64,000 nucleotides of DNA from Owenia fusiformis (GCA_903813345.2 CAIIXF020000002.1:13846150-13910149); one strand, 5' to 3'. Shown: positions 11,976 through 24,748, counted from the stretch's first letter. Notes: generated by a model from the letters alone, not told the origin. Program-made: numbers and translations.

Positions 11976-13306
11976 TATCCAATCGCACAAAGTCTGGTAG
12001 GGATATAGAGAAGCCATCTGTCCATTCGTCTGGCTGCCATTTTACTGTTCATTTCACACTATTTTAATTATACTAAACTGTATTGTTAATATGTTTCAAA
12101 TGTAAAAACATAAATAGGATAGGCTCAAAATTTTTTTTTTTTAAACATGCTCGCCATATTGAAAATGTGAATACTGAGAAGCATTGCTCACTGTCTTATG
12201 ACACTTTGGTTAGTAGGCTGCGATTTAGAACAATTGACATACAAGTGATATATCAGCCATTTTTATGTGTGTTATAACACATTTGGTGGATTTACACTAG
12301 CGGGCTAAGACGTCTTAGCTAAAACGTTTTAGCGTTAAAACGTCTTACAAATGTAATGTAAATCCAGATTTACCCAAGAGCTCTCGGCTAAGAGCGCTTA
12401 GCTAAAACGTTTTAGAACCTTAGTCATAGCCAAGATGTCCTAGCGTTAAAATGTTTTACAAGCAAGTGTAAATCCATTGGTTTTAGCTAAGAGCTCTTAG
12501 CCCGGTTTTTTGCGTTGCGCCGAACGAAACATTTGAAACTTTCCATTTACATATGTCGCATGGTCCTTTTTTTGTCCTATCCCTTGTTCCCCATATCATC
12601 CCAAAATTATTGAGAAGAACTTATTTGCCCGGCGATTTATCATAATCCTAATTTATGCATAAAATCTTCCTGCTCTCTTTCATGCTTTTAACAATGCTGG
12701 CTTTAGGACATATTTATCTGAAACCGATACATTCTTTATTACAAAGTCGGGTACAAAGTATAGAAGCGGGAAAGGAATTGCTATATTGAATGAACTGTCC
12801 TTCAACCAGTACTTAACTGCTTTTTTCATTTTACATGTATACCTACATATCTCTAAGACGTTTTAGGAAAACAGGTGTAAACTCTTATTTCCTAAGACGT
12901 CTTGAAAATGGTAATGTAAACTCAACTTAGTTTTTCTAAAACGTTTTAGCCAAAACGTCTTGAAATGCTGCGCGTAGTGTAAATTGGGCTATTGTTTGCT
13001 AACTGGAAAAGTAATAGAGCGATTTTGAAATTATATAATGCTGTATTTGAATACTTGGAATCATATAACTATGTCTATTGACAGTATGGCTATTACGCAG
13101 CCATTGCCAAAAATGGAAATGTGTTATTTTATGTTTTTACAATTACTGGAAAGGCACTTGAACGATTTTGTTAATCTTTATTTGTTTAATATCTTTTGGC
13201 AATACATCTATGGTTGGCATTTTGAGATATGAAATCTAGCATGTTGTCTGACACAGATTAGGTGTTCAATGGGATTTGCTACCCCTTGGTGTTGCTGTTA
13301 TTCTCC
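11976..13306 (+). mobile_element. HINE-like element, family A, copy with nested MITE
   Basis: The 5' hairpin is TATCCAATCGCACAAAGTCT.../GTAGGGATA. The 3' end has TGTTCAATGGGAT, the stem region GCTACCC-CTTG-GTGTTGC (one C/T mismatch) and ends near CTCC. The interior is short and family A-like (GTCTTATGACACTTTGG). A palindrome-rich element at 12291-12983 sits inside it. Confidence 0.65.
12291..12983. mobile_element. Palindrome-rich fold-back MITE
   Basis: Termini TTTACACTA and TAGTGTAAA enclose repeated palindromes such as CTAAAACGTTTTAG, AAGACGTCTT and AAGAGCTCTT, dense in the outer 190 and 140 bp. No coding. Flanks TTGGTGGA / TTGGGCTA are only partly alike, so the target duplication is uncertain. 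Confidence 0.6.
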
Positions 13307-13514
13307 TGAATATGATTGTATTGTGTGTTTTCATAGTTTGGAGTTAGTCTTATTATTTTTTTGTAGTGGATTATCTTTTTGTAGTGGATAAACCTCGTAA
13401 TATGTCATGCCTTGATACTGTTGTCAATAAAAGAAAAAATTACATGTATTGTAATTTCTTCTTTTACTTGTATGTACTATTCTGATTATGATATATTACT
13501 TTATGATATTGCAG

Positions 13515-13648
13515 GAATAACCTTACCGTAATAGACACTGTGGTGGTACAAGGGAGAGGAGGCCAAGGGGAGCTTAAGATAAGCAGTAAACCTCCTGGTG
13601 TGACACTCAAGTTTGACATGAAAGTTGAACATTTGAAGAATTGCGAGC
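13515..13648 (+). CDS. TMEM131: TMEM131 homologue, internal exon 2
   Basis: The exon completes the split Arg codon and encodes 44 residues (59-102) beginning NNLTVIDTVVVQGRG, the usual continuation of the family's 'IRNNLTV' motif, and ending HLKNCE. TTGCAG precedes it and GTAAGT follows (GAGC/GTAAGT). It leaves one base, so the following codon is split C/GC (Arg). The content is a beta-rich lumenal segment with no membrane span. The downstream intron is 11.1 kb and holds a 5'-hairpin array, HINE-like elements of families B and D, and a satellite. Confidence 0.9.
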
Positions 13649-13761
13649 GTAAGTTTGATGATCTCCTTCCAATTGTAAACAATTGAAGTGTCAAAAGATT
13701 TCATCTTAGGAAATACTTAAAATGTATTTATTAGCTTTTGTCTCTTCTTTTTTTTGCTTTT

Positions 13762-13889
13762 GTCAGTATTCTTATGAGAATACTATTGCTTTTGTCAGTA
13801 TTCTGATGAGAATACTATTGCTTTTGTCAATATTCTTATGAGAATACTATTGCTTTTGTCAGTATTCTGATGAGAATACTATTGCTTTT
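13762..13889 (+). repeat. 32-bp hairpin array, left part (4 units)
   Basis: Four units start at 13762, 13794, 13826 and 13858, each containing the palindrome AGTATTCT(T/G)ATGAGAATACT or the AATATTCT variant. The spacing is exactly 32 bp. Confidence 0.85.
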
Positions 13890-15323
13890 TATGTCCCCAC
13901 CACATAGTGTGGGGCCATATTGTCGGCCTAGGCGCGTCCGTCTGTCTGTCCGTCCGTCTGTCTGTCCGTCTGTCTGTCCGTCCGTACGTCCGGGAGTTTT
14001 CTCCAAAACTCGATACCTACTTCCTGTCGGCCATTTTGAAGTCAAATGCTAAAATCCTTGTCTGCAAACTTTAAGAAAAACGGCTTCACAGTTGCTTTTA
14101 AAACTTTAACATCTTGTTCAGCTCACTTCATTCTAGATCTGATTAGGTTTTGGACCTGTTAGCTCAGTCATGTCAGCCATTTTGAATGTTTTAAGAAAAG
14201 TTAGCGCACGATAATACTTTGTATCATATTGAATGGTGTTTTTCAGTTTTCATGCTTTAACTTTTTAGTAGCTTTATAAATAATTTCAGGTGTACTTTGT
14301 TGTAAAAGCTTATGTTATTGTTAACAGTAGGTATATGTGATAATTTTGTAAAAAGATTTCAGCAAAAACTCATAATCACTTTTTTATTGTCAGCCATTTT
14401 GGATTTTTCCGTCCTAAAATCTTGTCTGTAAAGTCTTGTCTACGCGTTTTCAGGTGAACCGTTTGGTAGATCAATTTCAAATTTTCAGGGATGATTCTTA
14501 GTATGAGAATCTAGATCTGATTAGTTTTTGGGCATTCTGGGTAAATGTCAAGGCAGCCATTTTGGATTTTCCGTCCTAAAATCGTGTCTGTAAAGTCTTG
14601 TCTACGCATTTTCAGGTGAACCGTTTGGTAGATCAATTTCAAATTTTCAGGGATGATTCTCAGTATGAAAATCTAGATCTGATAATTTTAACGGCATTCT
14701 GGATAAATGTCAAGGCAGCCATTTTGGATTTTCCGTCTTAAAATCTTGCCCGTAAAGTCTTGTCTACTCGTTTTTAGGTGAACCGTTTGGTAGATCAATT
14801 TCAAATTTTCAGGGATGATTCTTAGTATGAAAATCTAGAACTGATTAGTTTTTGGGCATTCTGGGTAAATGTCAAGGCAGCCATTTTGGATTTTCTGTCC
14901 TAAAATCTTGTCTGTAAAGTCTTGTCTACACATTTCCAGGTGAACTGTTTGGTACATCAATTTTAAATTTTCAGGGATGATTCTTAGTATGAAAATCTAG
15001 AACAGATTAGTTTTTGGCATTCTGGATAAATGTCAAGGCAGCCATTTTGGATTTTCTGTCCTCAAATCTTGTCTGTAACGTCTTGTTTACATGTTTTCTG
15101 GTTAACTGTGTGAGGGATCAATTTCAAATTTTCAGGGGTGGTTCTTAGTATGAAAATCTAGAACTGACTAATTTTTTGTCATTCTTGGTAAATATTAAGA
15201 TGGCCATTTTGGATTCTCCGTCCTCAAATTGTGTCGGTAAAGTCTTGTCTACTCATTTTTAGGATAATCATTTGACAGGATTACCCATAGGTGGGGACAT
15301 ATTGTACACATTTGTGTTCTTGT
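13890..15323 (+). mobile_element. HINE-like element, family B, copy 1
   Basis: 5' TATGTCCCCACCACATAGTG continues as a hairpin (CCCCAC...GTGGGG) and CCATATTGTCGGC. A CCGTCTGT microsatellite follows, then about six tandem units of roughly 180 bp (GCCATTTTGGATTTTCCGTC, AGGTGAACCGTTTGGTAG). 3' GGTGGGGACATATTGT (inverted copy of the 5' end), palindrome ACACATTTGTGT, terminal TTCTTG before T. Removing it rejoins the 32-bp array exactly. Confidence 0.85.
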
Positions 15324-15555
15324 GTCAATATTCTGATGAGAATACTATTGCTTTTGTCAATATTCTTATGAGAATACTATTGCTTTTGTTAGTATTCTTA
15401 TGAGAATACTATTGCTTTTGTCAATATTCTTATGAGAATACTATTGCTTTTGTCAATATTCTTATGAGAATACTATTGCTTTTGTTAGTATTCTTATGAG
15501 AATACTATTGCTTTTGTCAGTATTCTTATGAGAATACTATTGCTTTTGCGAGTAT
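15324..15555 (+). repeat. 32-bp hairpin array, right part (7 units)
   Basis: Seven further units of the same 32-bp repeat resume directly after the family B element. The last one passes into GTATTCTTATTCTTTTTC, the family D body. Confidence 0.85.
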
Positions 15556-16920
15556 TCTTATTCTTTTTCTTCTTCCACCCAAGTTTTCTCGCTAACTAGA
15601 AGAGCTTACTTCAAACAGCTTACATGGTTAACTATTTATCGGCAATGATGAGAAATTAGGTCAAATTTTTTATCTAGGTCAAAGGTCAAGAACTAGATCA
15701 AATCTTAAAATTTCAACATTCTGTCATTTATCTTCTTCGTTGTTTATTGTATTGCCTTAATCTTTTTTTCATCACGTAGCTTAGAAAATTACCTCCAGGA
15801 AAAGCACTCATAGAGATGATAAAATAATCATCTAGCTTTTTAGCCTTTTGCCGTCACAAAGTATTTTGACCCCCTTTTGAGATTTGGTGTCCGAAAAGAA
15901 GGTCAAAATAAAAAGTTCTCCAAATTTAATGTGTTAGTTATGCCATAAGGGTAAGGAATCCAAATCCGCAAACCAAATTTTGATCTGGCTTCCGATTCAG
16001 AAGTTGTGATGTTTTGAAATCCCGAAAAGTCAATATGATCGATGATATCCCCATGTTAAGTCAATGGCAGGAACTTGATCAGCATCTAAGTTACTTATTC
16101 AGCTTCTTACTCAGCCACATACTTAGTTACTTACTCAGCTACATACTGGGCTACCTAATCAGCTTATTACTGAGCTACTTACTCAGCTATCTAGGTCAAA
16201 TCAATCTGGATTCTTGAAAAGAACTTTTTTCAATTTACCATTCTAGTTCTTCCTACTCTTCTTCCAAGCAAGTTTTCTCGCCAACTAGAAGAGCCTTCTC
16301 TATACAGCTGACATGGTTAGTTAATAAATGTGTCTGCGATGATGGAAATTAAGTAAAATTTGTATCTAGGTCAGAGGTCAAAAACTAGGTAAAATCTTTA
16401 GTTTTTTACTATTTTACCACTTTTCTCAGTCATCTTTTTTTGTATTTTTTCTCAGTCTTTTTTTCATCATGTCCCTTGAAAGCATTCCAATAGGCACCTT
16501 CAATGACCTCCTCATGGTAAATAAGGTCAAAAGGTCTTTTTTCAACTTGCTTCAAATCGACCAATTTTTTTCAAAATCACCTATATGTTCTCAGCAGTTC
16601 AAATCTGACTTTCGATTTGAGACTTCACCTTCAATGACCTTCTCAAGGTCAAAAAGGGTGTTTTTTCAACTTGCTTCAAAATTGGCCATTTTTCAAAATC
16701 ATCTACAAGTTCTCAGAAATTCAAATCTGACTTAAGATTGAACTCATTTTATTGTGACCGACTAGATGGGGACATTTTGTCATGTTAATGCCAAAATCGA
16801 TAGCCAGGAGAATGCTTATAGTATTAGCCTGTTGATGTCAGGAAGTCAGGAAGTTATTTGACCCACTTTTTAGATAGAATAGGTGTCTGAAAAGTAGGTC
16901 AAAATAGAATGTTCTCCAAA

Positions 16921-19179
16921 GGGGACATGCCATTAAGAGGCCATTCTCTGACTTAGTCATTTTTTCAAAAGTGTGGAAATAAAAAAATTCATGAAAAGTT
17001 CTAAAAATATTCTGAATAACAAGTTGAATATATATATTTAATGATGGCACAAGCAAAAGTCTGAAAATTAACATGAAATGAAGGGTTTTGACAGATGCAA
17101 AAGATGGTAGATTTGTGATGAAGAAATAGAGGTTTTTGCAGTAACAACACAATTACCTCGAAGTTATCCGTTATGAGAGGCTGAGGACTAAACTTGACAT
17201 AATTTTCAATCTCAGATTATCAGTAGTATCTAACTTAAGCCGGACAGCCACTCAAAATGTATATGGAGCCCATAAGATTCATTTTTCTCAATTGAAGTCA
17301 CTATTTCTGTTTTTAGCTTCAGAGGATAGGAGGTACATGAACATGCTAAGTTTACCTAGATCACAAGCCTTACCACAAATATAAAGTATATATGAATAGA
17401 GTTGATATGTGTGAAAACCTTAAACTTCCCATTTTATTGGGGATGGAACTTGTGGACCATGTGTATTTCTAACTTCTTCAAATATGCATGGATCTAAAAT
17501 TGTGGCAGCCATCTTGGATTTGTCATATTATGTGGACGTGGTTTTGGTTGTGCTGAATTTGTTTCAAAATAACATTTCTTGTATACCTTCGATAAGTGAG
17601 ATAGGCATTTGAAATTAAATACAGATAGTATACTTGACATTTAATGCAGTAAACAGTAGTACAATTCATTCTTACATAATAAGTGAGTCAAGACAAAAAG
17701 TTGTTATTGTGTTAGTTTAACTGGGCATAAATTACACTCATTGGCCTTGGTTTTCTAAATTGGCTTGGATAAAATGTTGTTCTGTTTATTCAGAAAAGGA
17801 GTATAGTTCAATATACAAGTTCACATTCGTTCCATCCTCTTGTAGAAATGAATCTCATATTATTTTATCTCAAATATAGAACACAAAAATATAATAAAAA
17901 ACAAGTTTCTATTAATTGCAAAAGTTAGCTTCTATGTCATGACTGAGTTTGGGTTCCGCTTCTAGGGAAAAAATATCCATCTGGAAATATCATATTGACC
18001 ATTGCTATACACTCCATATTTAATCCTCCCAGTAAATAACATTGATATACAGTATACAAGTATATATGACATCGAGGATCTGGGGTTTGGGTAATGTGAG
18101 ACATGAGGCCACTTGTCTTTTTGAATCTCATATTCAATATTCTTTCTTTAAACCCTCATATTTAATATTTTTGGAGTGGTAATTCAATTATGTACCCATT
18201 TTTTATTCTTTATCCCATAGTTGAACTCTGTTCCGCTCTGTTAGGTAACATGAAAACATATTTATGATATTTTGCAAATGCGAGGAAAAAGTGATATCTG
18301 TGGAATACGGAAAATATTTCACAGATATCACCCTCCGGCAGGGATTTGAAAACTACCACCAATATGATGTGTTTTGTTACATAGTGATTTCATGACATCA
18401 TGGGAATGAATGGATGATGTTTTGATATGCTTTGTTTAGTTTTAGAGGTGAACTATGGGAAAAATAGAACATCCTATGAATTTTCGTGATATTGTGTTAA
18501 TCCAACTCATTGATATCAATATCTGCGCTAATTCGCTATGCTAAATTGGCAAGGTATTGATATCAACTCGGAGATAAAGACAACATCATTTAAAATCATA
18601 TGATATCCTATACATATCCTTTACTGTGCCACAACTTTCTCATATGTTATATATTTTGGCACAGGCCATCATTTATTTTCCTTGAATTCATGCTTTTGTT
18701 CCTCGTTTTAGAAATGAGAGGAAATCTTTGATTTTCCATGTATTTAAGTTGCTTAAATGTTGCCCTGTGATGTTGATAAAAGTCAATAGTAATCCATTAC
18801 AGTCACAGTTAAAATGTACCCATTGCTAGCCCAGAACCTACCAAAATAGCATTTGCATTTTGTCAATATTGCCCTATGTGCTTTTCCATGAAAATAATTT
18901 TAATTGTATCTTTTCTTCAGTATTTTATATATTACATTTTAATATATTTAAATTGGATAATATTTATATACTATTTACTTAGACAACAATAAATAAAGAA
19001 TTTTTTGTAAAACCACCAAAAATGGTATATGATCTTTAAATGACTGTTGTGTGAACATCAAAGGTCAAAATTGGCGGAAATTGTATTTTTATAAAGTACA
19101 AATGATTTTTCTTCAATATGATATGAATTATTATCAGATATCTTTGGGGGCTAAAAAGGGCCCTTAATGACACCCGTCC
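16921..19179. mobile_element. Complete 2.26-kb TIR element, unclassified
   Basis: Imperfect inverted ends GGGGACATGCCATTAAGAGG and (complemented) GGACGGGTGTCATTAAGGGC enclose AT-rich, non-coding sequence. Its boundaries are fixed by the broken family D sequence on both sides (CCAAA / TTTAATG). The right 1.1 kb matches 1-2786. No transposase and no clear target duplication. Confidence 0.7.
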
Positions 19180-19355
19180 TTTAATGTGTGAGTTATGAAT
19201 TTTCTCAGGAATCCGAATCTGAAATCGAAATTGAAATCCGACTTCCAGTCAAATATCCATGCCATTTTGAAATTAGCACTTGCCAGTATCTACAACATGT
19301 ACAATGCAGATCAATCAAATAAACTAAACCAAATTCCTACCCCTCCTACAACCTT

Positions 19356-20985
19356 CCTACTCAGTTACTTACTCAGTTACTCACTCAGTTACTTACTCAG
19401 CTACCTACTCAGCCTTTTATTCAGTTACTTACTCACTTACTCAACTACAGGGTGGTCAAAAAAACGGAAACCCTGCATTTTCCTCATATCTTTTCTCATG
19501 TCATTTTAAGAAATTACTCCCTGATATTTCACACATTTGTAAATCATTCAATTTCCTACCACCCTACCATATTTCATAACCATCAGACTGATAGTCACAA
19601 TTTTACAGCACTTTTAAAAACATGCTTCGGGTTTGGCCATGATCACGCTGGAGGCAAACCTGCACAGGTGTCAATGATCCAAATGCATTCCTCAGCAGGT
19701 ATGGCCTGAATGATACAGATGATCTCACTTTTGAAGTCTGCAATTGTCCTGGGGTCATTATTATGCACTCTATCTCTGCCATATCCCCATAGGTAGGGAC
19801 ATTTTGGACGACATATGCAGGTTGGTCTTCAACGCAAAAGTGGCCACCGGGAATGTTCTTTAAAGTGCTGTAACACAGTGACTATCAATCAGATGGTCAT
19901 GAAATATGGTAGGCTGGTAGGAAATTGAGTGATGTACAAATGTGCAAAGTTATTTCTTAAAATAATAAAGATATAAGGAAAATGGTGTAAGGGTTTCCAT
20001 TTTTTTTTACCTCCCTGTACTACTCAGCTACTCACTCGGTTACTTACTCAGCTACCTACTCAGCCTTTTATTCAGTTACTTACTCACCTACTTACTCAAC
20101 TACTACTCAGCTACTCACTCAGTTACTTAATCAGCTACCTACTCAGCCTTTTATTCAGTTACTTACTCACCTACTTACTCAACTACTACTCAGCTACTCA
20201 CTCAGTTACTTACTCAGCTACCTACTCAACCTTTTATTCAGTTACTTACTCACCTACTTACTCAACTACTACTCAGCTACTCACTCAGTTACTTAATCAG
20301 CTACCTACTCAGCCTTTTATTCAGTTACTTACTCACCTACTTACTCAACTACTACTCAGCTACTCACTCAGTTACTTACTCAGCTACCTACTCAGCCTTT
20401 TATTCAGTTACTTACTCACCTACTTACTCAACTACTACTCAGCTACTCACTCAGTTACTTAATCAGCTACCTATTCAGCCTTTTATTTTTCAGTTACTTA
20501 CTCACCTACTTACTCAACTACTACTCAGCTACTCACTCAGTTACTTAATCAGCTACCTACTCAGCCTTTTATTCAGTTACTTACTCACCTACTTACTCAA
20601 CTACTACTCAGCTACTCACTCAGTTACTTAATCAGCTACCTACTCAGCCTTTTATTCAGTTACTTACTCACCTACTTGCTCAACTACTACTCAGCTACTC
20701 ACTCAGTTACTTAATCAGCTACCTACTCAGCCTTTTATTCAGTTACTTACTCACCTGCTTACTCAACTACTACTCAGCTACTCACTCAGTTACTTAATCA
20801 GCTACCTACTCAGCCTTTTATTCAGTTACTTACTCACGTACTTACTCAAGTACTACTCAGCTACTCACTCAATTACTTACTCAGCTTCCTACTCAGCCTT
20901 TTATTCAGTTACTTACTCACCTACTTACTCAACTACTACTCAGCTACTCACTCAGTTCCTTAATCAGCTACCTGCTAAGCCTTTT
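19356..20985 (+). repeat. TACTCAG satellite, about 84-bp units
   Basis: Arrays of CAGTTACTTACTCAGCTAC type at 19356-19446 and 20020-20985, the second with about 11 units of roughly 84 bp (GCTACTCACTCAGTTACTTA, then CAGCCTTTTATTCAG). Each unit is itself built of about 12-bp TACTCAG steps. A mariner-type MITE separates the two parts. Probably the internal microsatellite of the surrounding family D element, as in 51339-51726 and 59838-60005. Confidence 0.85.
19448..20017. mobile_element. Mariner/Tc1-type MITE inserted in the satellite
   Basis: CAGGGTGGTCAAAAAAACGG at the left and its imperfect complement ending ACCTCCCTG at the right lie between TA dinucleotides that belong to the satellite (TCAACTA/TACTACTC). 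The inverted repeat extends nearly 190 bp per arm. On the minus strand the centre reads like a transposase C-terminus (DFKSEIICIIQAIPAEE, about 19690-19750), typical of IS630/mariner relatives, with stops. Confidence 0.8.
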
Positions 20986-20990
20986 AGTAA

Positions 20991-22880
20991 AGATTGCAAA
21001 AAAAGCAAGAATCTAACGATATTGACTGTGATTGAAGAACTCCCCAGCAGAGCCCCTCGAGATGAGGGAATTGTTATCCGCAATTATCTTCAATATTTTT
21101 CCACTTTAGAAGACTGTTAGATATCAATCTAAAGTAATACCTTGTTGTTTTTTTGATTTGATGACAGATCATCATTTTTCACAACCTTGACAATCGCTAA
21201 ATTTGTAAATATCGAAACAAAACTCTGAAACGTGATCATTTCCTTTATTCATTACGGACTATTTTGAGGATATATTAGCTTGATGTGGGAAGCACCCACT
21301 GATAGATATTTATGGGATTGGATGCATCGATTTACAAAATGCGTCATGTTTTCTGCATTTTAGACTCTATTATTGCAGACATCTTTTTTCCTACCACCCT
21401 ACGTATAGATTTTGGCATTTCCTGAGTCGATTTAACACCTTGGGTCAATAGCACCGTGCTGTTTTTACTGTCGATTAAGAGTTCCTCCACATTTTCTATA
21501 ATAGATTGAGTAATGACGCCTTTGATATCTATTTTGTTCAATTCGCAATGTTGAGATATTCATACAACCCCTATGATTCCCCTACCACCAGTGCATGTTT
21601 TACAATTTGTGATTTATTACATCTTCGAAAGCGTGAATATTTGAATTCTGACAATGCCTGACACAAGTAAAATGCCCTTGTTCCATATGGTAAAGACGTG
21701 TGATCACACTGAAATAAGACAAATCGCTAAATAACTTTAAGCTTATATAATGTTCCTAAATGGTCCTCAAAAATACAGGAAATGTTGTTATTTAGTATAC
21801 TTTACATTGATAACAACACAATTATATGAGCTGCGATTGCTATGTCGTTTCTATCTACTCTTAGGTATTTGCTACGTTATCACTCTCACTTTTTTACGTC
21901 GAAGTAAAATAATTTGACAAAATGACTGATTTATTCAAACAAATCTTCCAGATATACTATCAGACCAATGTTCTTTATAAATAAAAGCCCAAGTCGTATA
22001 TATTTTCAAAATGGAGGTGAAAATGACTTACCTTAAATTCTACTTTAAAGTTGCCTATAGGAAATACATGGCATCTTACAAATCTTACAATATGCAAAGT
22101 TACTCACCAATCAACGTGTATGCTTAATTTATAGCCTGTTTATTGAATCATCTGTATACTGATTAAAGTGATATTACTCGTGCTAGAAAAAATACACCAA
22201 AGGAATTATATAAAGGATTTGATAAAACCCATTAAATGCCAGTGACCAAGAACAAAACAAGTGTTTGATTTGTTTTCTAAAACAATATAGATGAAAGTAT
22301 GTATATATTTTTCAAATTATATTGTTACCATTCAAAAGATGACCATTAAATTGACGATGTCTTAAATTTTTAGATTTTTTTATGACTGGTTTAAGAGAAA
22401 CGTGTGTTCAAAAAGTTCACCATACCAATACGACTCTTTTGTTTTTTAGTTTAAACTTCAGTTAAAATGATTAAAGAGGATAACAAATATAAGTCAAGTC
22501 ATAAGGGCAATGTCAAAGTCTAGGTCATTTTCTTTATATTTGCGATTGACACATTATTGTCATATTTTTCTTTGAAATTTGTTTTTGTTTTCATAAAGTA
22601 TCTAAAAGCAGTTTTGAGATATGGTGTTCAGAAAGTAGGTCAACAAAAAAGTTCTCCAAATTCAATGAAATTGGTATCAAACCAAGGCCAAAATCTAGGT
22701 CATTTTCTTTGTTTAAGTGATTATATATATCTTTTATTGACTCTTTAGACATATTAGTCAATACAGAATGAATATATTGTACTACACTACACTACACTAT
22801 TAGTCTTAAGCTATCATAATACATGTATATACAATTTATCCAAAATCTTGTTATTCACATATGTTACAATATACTTTTAC
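20991..22880. other. Intron sequence
   Basis: AT-rich intron. A small ACTAC simple repeat lies at about 22776-22799. AAGTAGGTCAACAAAAAAGT at about 22632 suggests a family D fragment. No gene seen. Confidence 0.4.
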
Positions 22881-24482
22881 TTGTGATGCATGCCCAAAAT
22901 GCTAATCTCGAGGCAAGTTGAAGCTTTTGACCATTTAGGCATTTAATAAGGATTTGGAATTTTTCATCCTAAAATCTTGTTTGTTCAGTCTTATCTACGC
23001 GTTTCAAGACAAGTTGTTTTACAGATCAAATTCAAATTTTAAAGGATGATATTAGTATGAGATTCTGGACCTTATAGGGATAACTTAATGAATGTATACA
23101 GATGTTGATGAAAACGTTTCAACTCGATACTTCCTGTCAGCCATTTTGAAGTCCAATGCTAAAATCCTTTTCTTCAAACTTTAAGAAAAATGTCTTCACA
23201 GTTACTTTTAAAACTGTAACATCTTGTTCAACTATCTTCATTCTTCATCTCATAATCTGCCATCTGCCATTACTGACCTGTTAGCTTAGTCATGGCAGCC
23301 ATTTTGAATGTCTTAAGAAAAGTTAGCGACCGATAATACTTTGTACCATATTAGAATAGTGTTTTTGAGTTTTCATTGTTTAAATATTTAGTAGCTTTAT
23401 AAATAATTTCAGGTGTCCTGTGTTGTAAAAGCATATGTTCCTGTTAACAGTAGTTGTATGTATGCGATAATTTTGTAAAAGAAATCATCAAAAACTCATA
23501 CCTACTTTTTTATTGTCGGCCATTTTGGATTTTTTCCTCCTAAAATCTTGTCTGTAAAGTCTTGTCTCCGGTTTTTAGGTGAGCCGTTGGGTAGATCAAT
23601 TTCAAATTTTCAGGGATGATTCTTAGTATGAAAATCAAGAACTGATTTCTCTTTCGGCATTCTAGGTTTTAGGTGGCCATTTTGGGTTTTTCGTCCTCAA
23701 ATCGTGTCTGTGAAGTCATGTCTTACTCATTTTCAGGATAACCATTCGACAGATAAATTTCAAATTTTCAGGAATGATTTATGATATGAAAATCTAGAAC
23801 TGATTAGTTTTTTTAGGCATTATCAGTAAATGTTAAGGCAGCAATTTTGGATTTTCCATCCTTAGATCTTATTGTTCTGTAAAGTCTTGTCTATGCTTTT
23901 TCAGGTTAACCAGGATTTTCCATCCTAAATTCTTGTCTGTAAAGTTTTGTCCATCCAACTGTTGACAGATCAATTTCAAATTTTCAGGGCTGGTTCTTAG
24001 TATGAAAATCTAGAATTGATTTCTCTTTCGGCATTCTGGATACATTTTAAGGTGGCCATTTTGGATTTTTCGTCCTCAAATCGTGTCTGTAAAGTCATGT
24101 CTACTCATTTTCAGGTGAACCATTTGGTAGATCAATTTCAAATTTTCAGGGATGATTCTTTGTATAAAAATCTAGAACTGATATTAGTTTTTCTGCATTC
24201 TAGGTAAATTTGAAGGTGGCCATTTTGGATTTTCCATCCTAAAATTTTCTCTGTAAAGTATTGCCTACTTGGCGAACCAGTTTACAGATCGATTTCAAAT
24301 CAGGAATGATTCTTTGTATGAAAATCTCAAACTACTTAGTTTTTTGGCAGTCCGGGTAAATTTTAAGGGATTTTTCCTGTCTTTTCAACTGATTGGTGTT
24401 TGGCTTTCAGGATGAAAAATTTGCATTATATACAGTAGGATCACCTATTGGTGAGGATGTGTTGTACACATATGTGTTCTTG
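22880..24482 (+). mobile_element. Family B HINE-like element, older copy
   Basis: Tandem units of family B (GGCCATTTTGGATTTTTCGT, TTCAAATTTTCAGGGATG) end in GGTGAGGATGTGTTGTACAC, then ATATGTGTTCTTG before TT, an eroded version of the family B 3' end. The 5' hairpin is missing, so the left limit is approximate. It stops 266 bp before exon 3. Confidence 0.65.
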
Positions 24483-24748
24483 TTAACATTTGAGTTGAAT
24501 GCCTAAGTTTTGTGTTTTCAATATGTTGCCCTTTGTGTCCTACCTTTAATGAAGATGTTAAAAATGCTCATGGGCCTTGTAAAAGAGGGAAATTTTTCAT
24601 ACAACCATTTTTCAAATAAATGTCCATGTGTGTATGAGCGAAAAACTGACTCAGGACACCTGCATTTTATGATTTGTCTGAAATGGTTGACTCAGGTTGA
24701 TCAATTGCTCAGGCAACATATTTTATTTGCTGAACTGTTATATTACAG

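Larger units (their letters stand above)
13762..16246 (+). mobile_element. HINE-like element, family D variant with reiterated 5' hairpin
   Basis: It begins with an array of 32-bp units, each holding the hairpin AGTATTCTTATGAGAATACT followed by ATTGCTTTT. The body after 15556 has GTTTTCTCGCTAACTAGAAG and AGGTCAAAGGTCAAGAACTA, the family D signature. A TACTCAG-type microsatellite lies at about 16076-16195, and the end is TTCTTGAAAAGAA, then CAATTTACCATTCTAG, then T. A family B element (13890-15323) interrupts the array. Confidence 0.6.
16247..20990 (+). mobile_element. Family D HINE-like copy, heavily interrupted, 3' end lost
   Basis: Follows the previous copy without a 5' hairpin (CAAGCAAGTTTTCTCGCCAA) and has the AGGTCA-rich interior. 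At 16920 the motif GTTCTCCAAA stops and its continuation TTTAATGTGTGAGTTATGAA appears at 19180, so the 16921-19179 element was inserted here. It continues with GGAATCCGAATCTG and a large TACTCAG satellite. Confidence 0.55.

Noticed and set aside
13762-15555. Regular short palindromic repeats resembling a CRISPR array
   Set aside because: The units are contiguous 32-bp copies without unique spacers, in an animal intron, and they pass into a family D repeat.
20020-20985. Long open frames and regular repeats in the TACTCAG satellite
   Set aside because: Periodic simple-sequence satellite of about 84-bp units; any open frame follows from the repeat and has no splice or start context.
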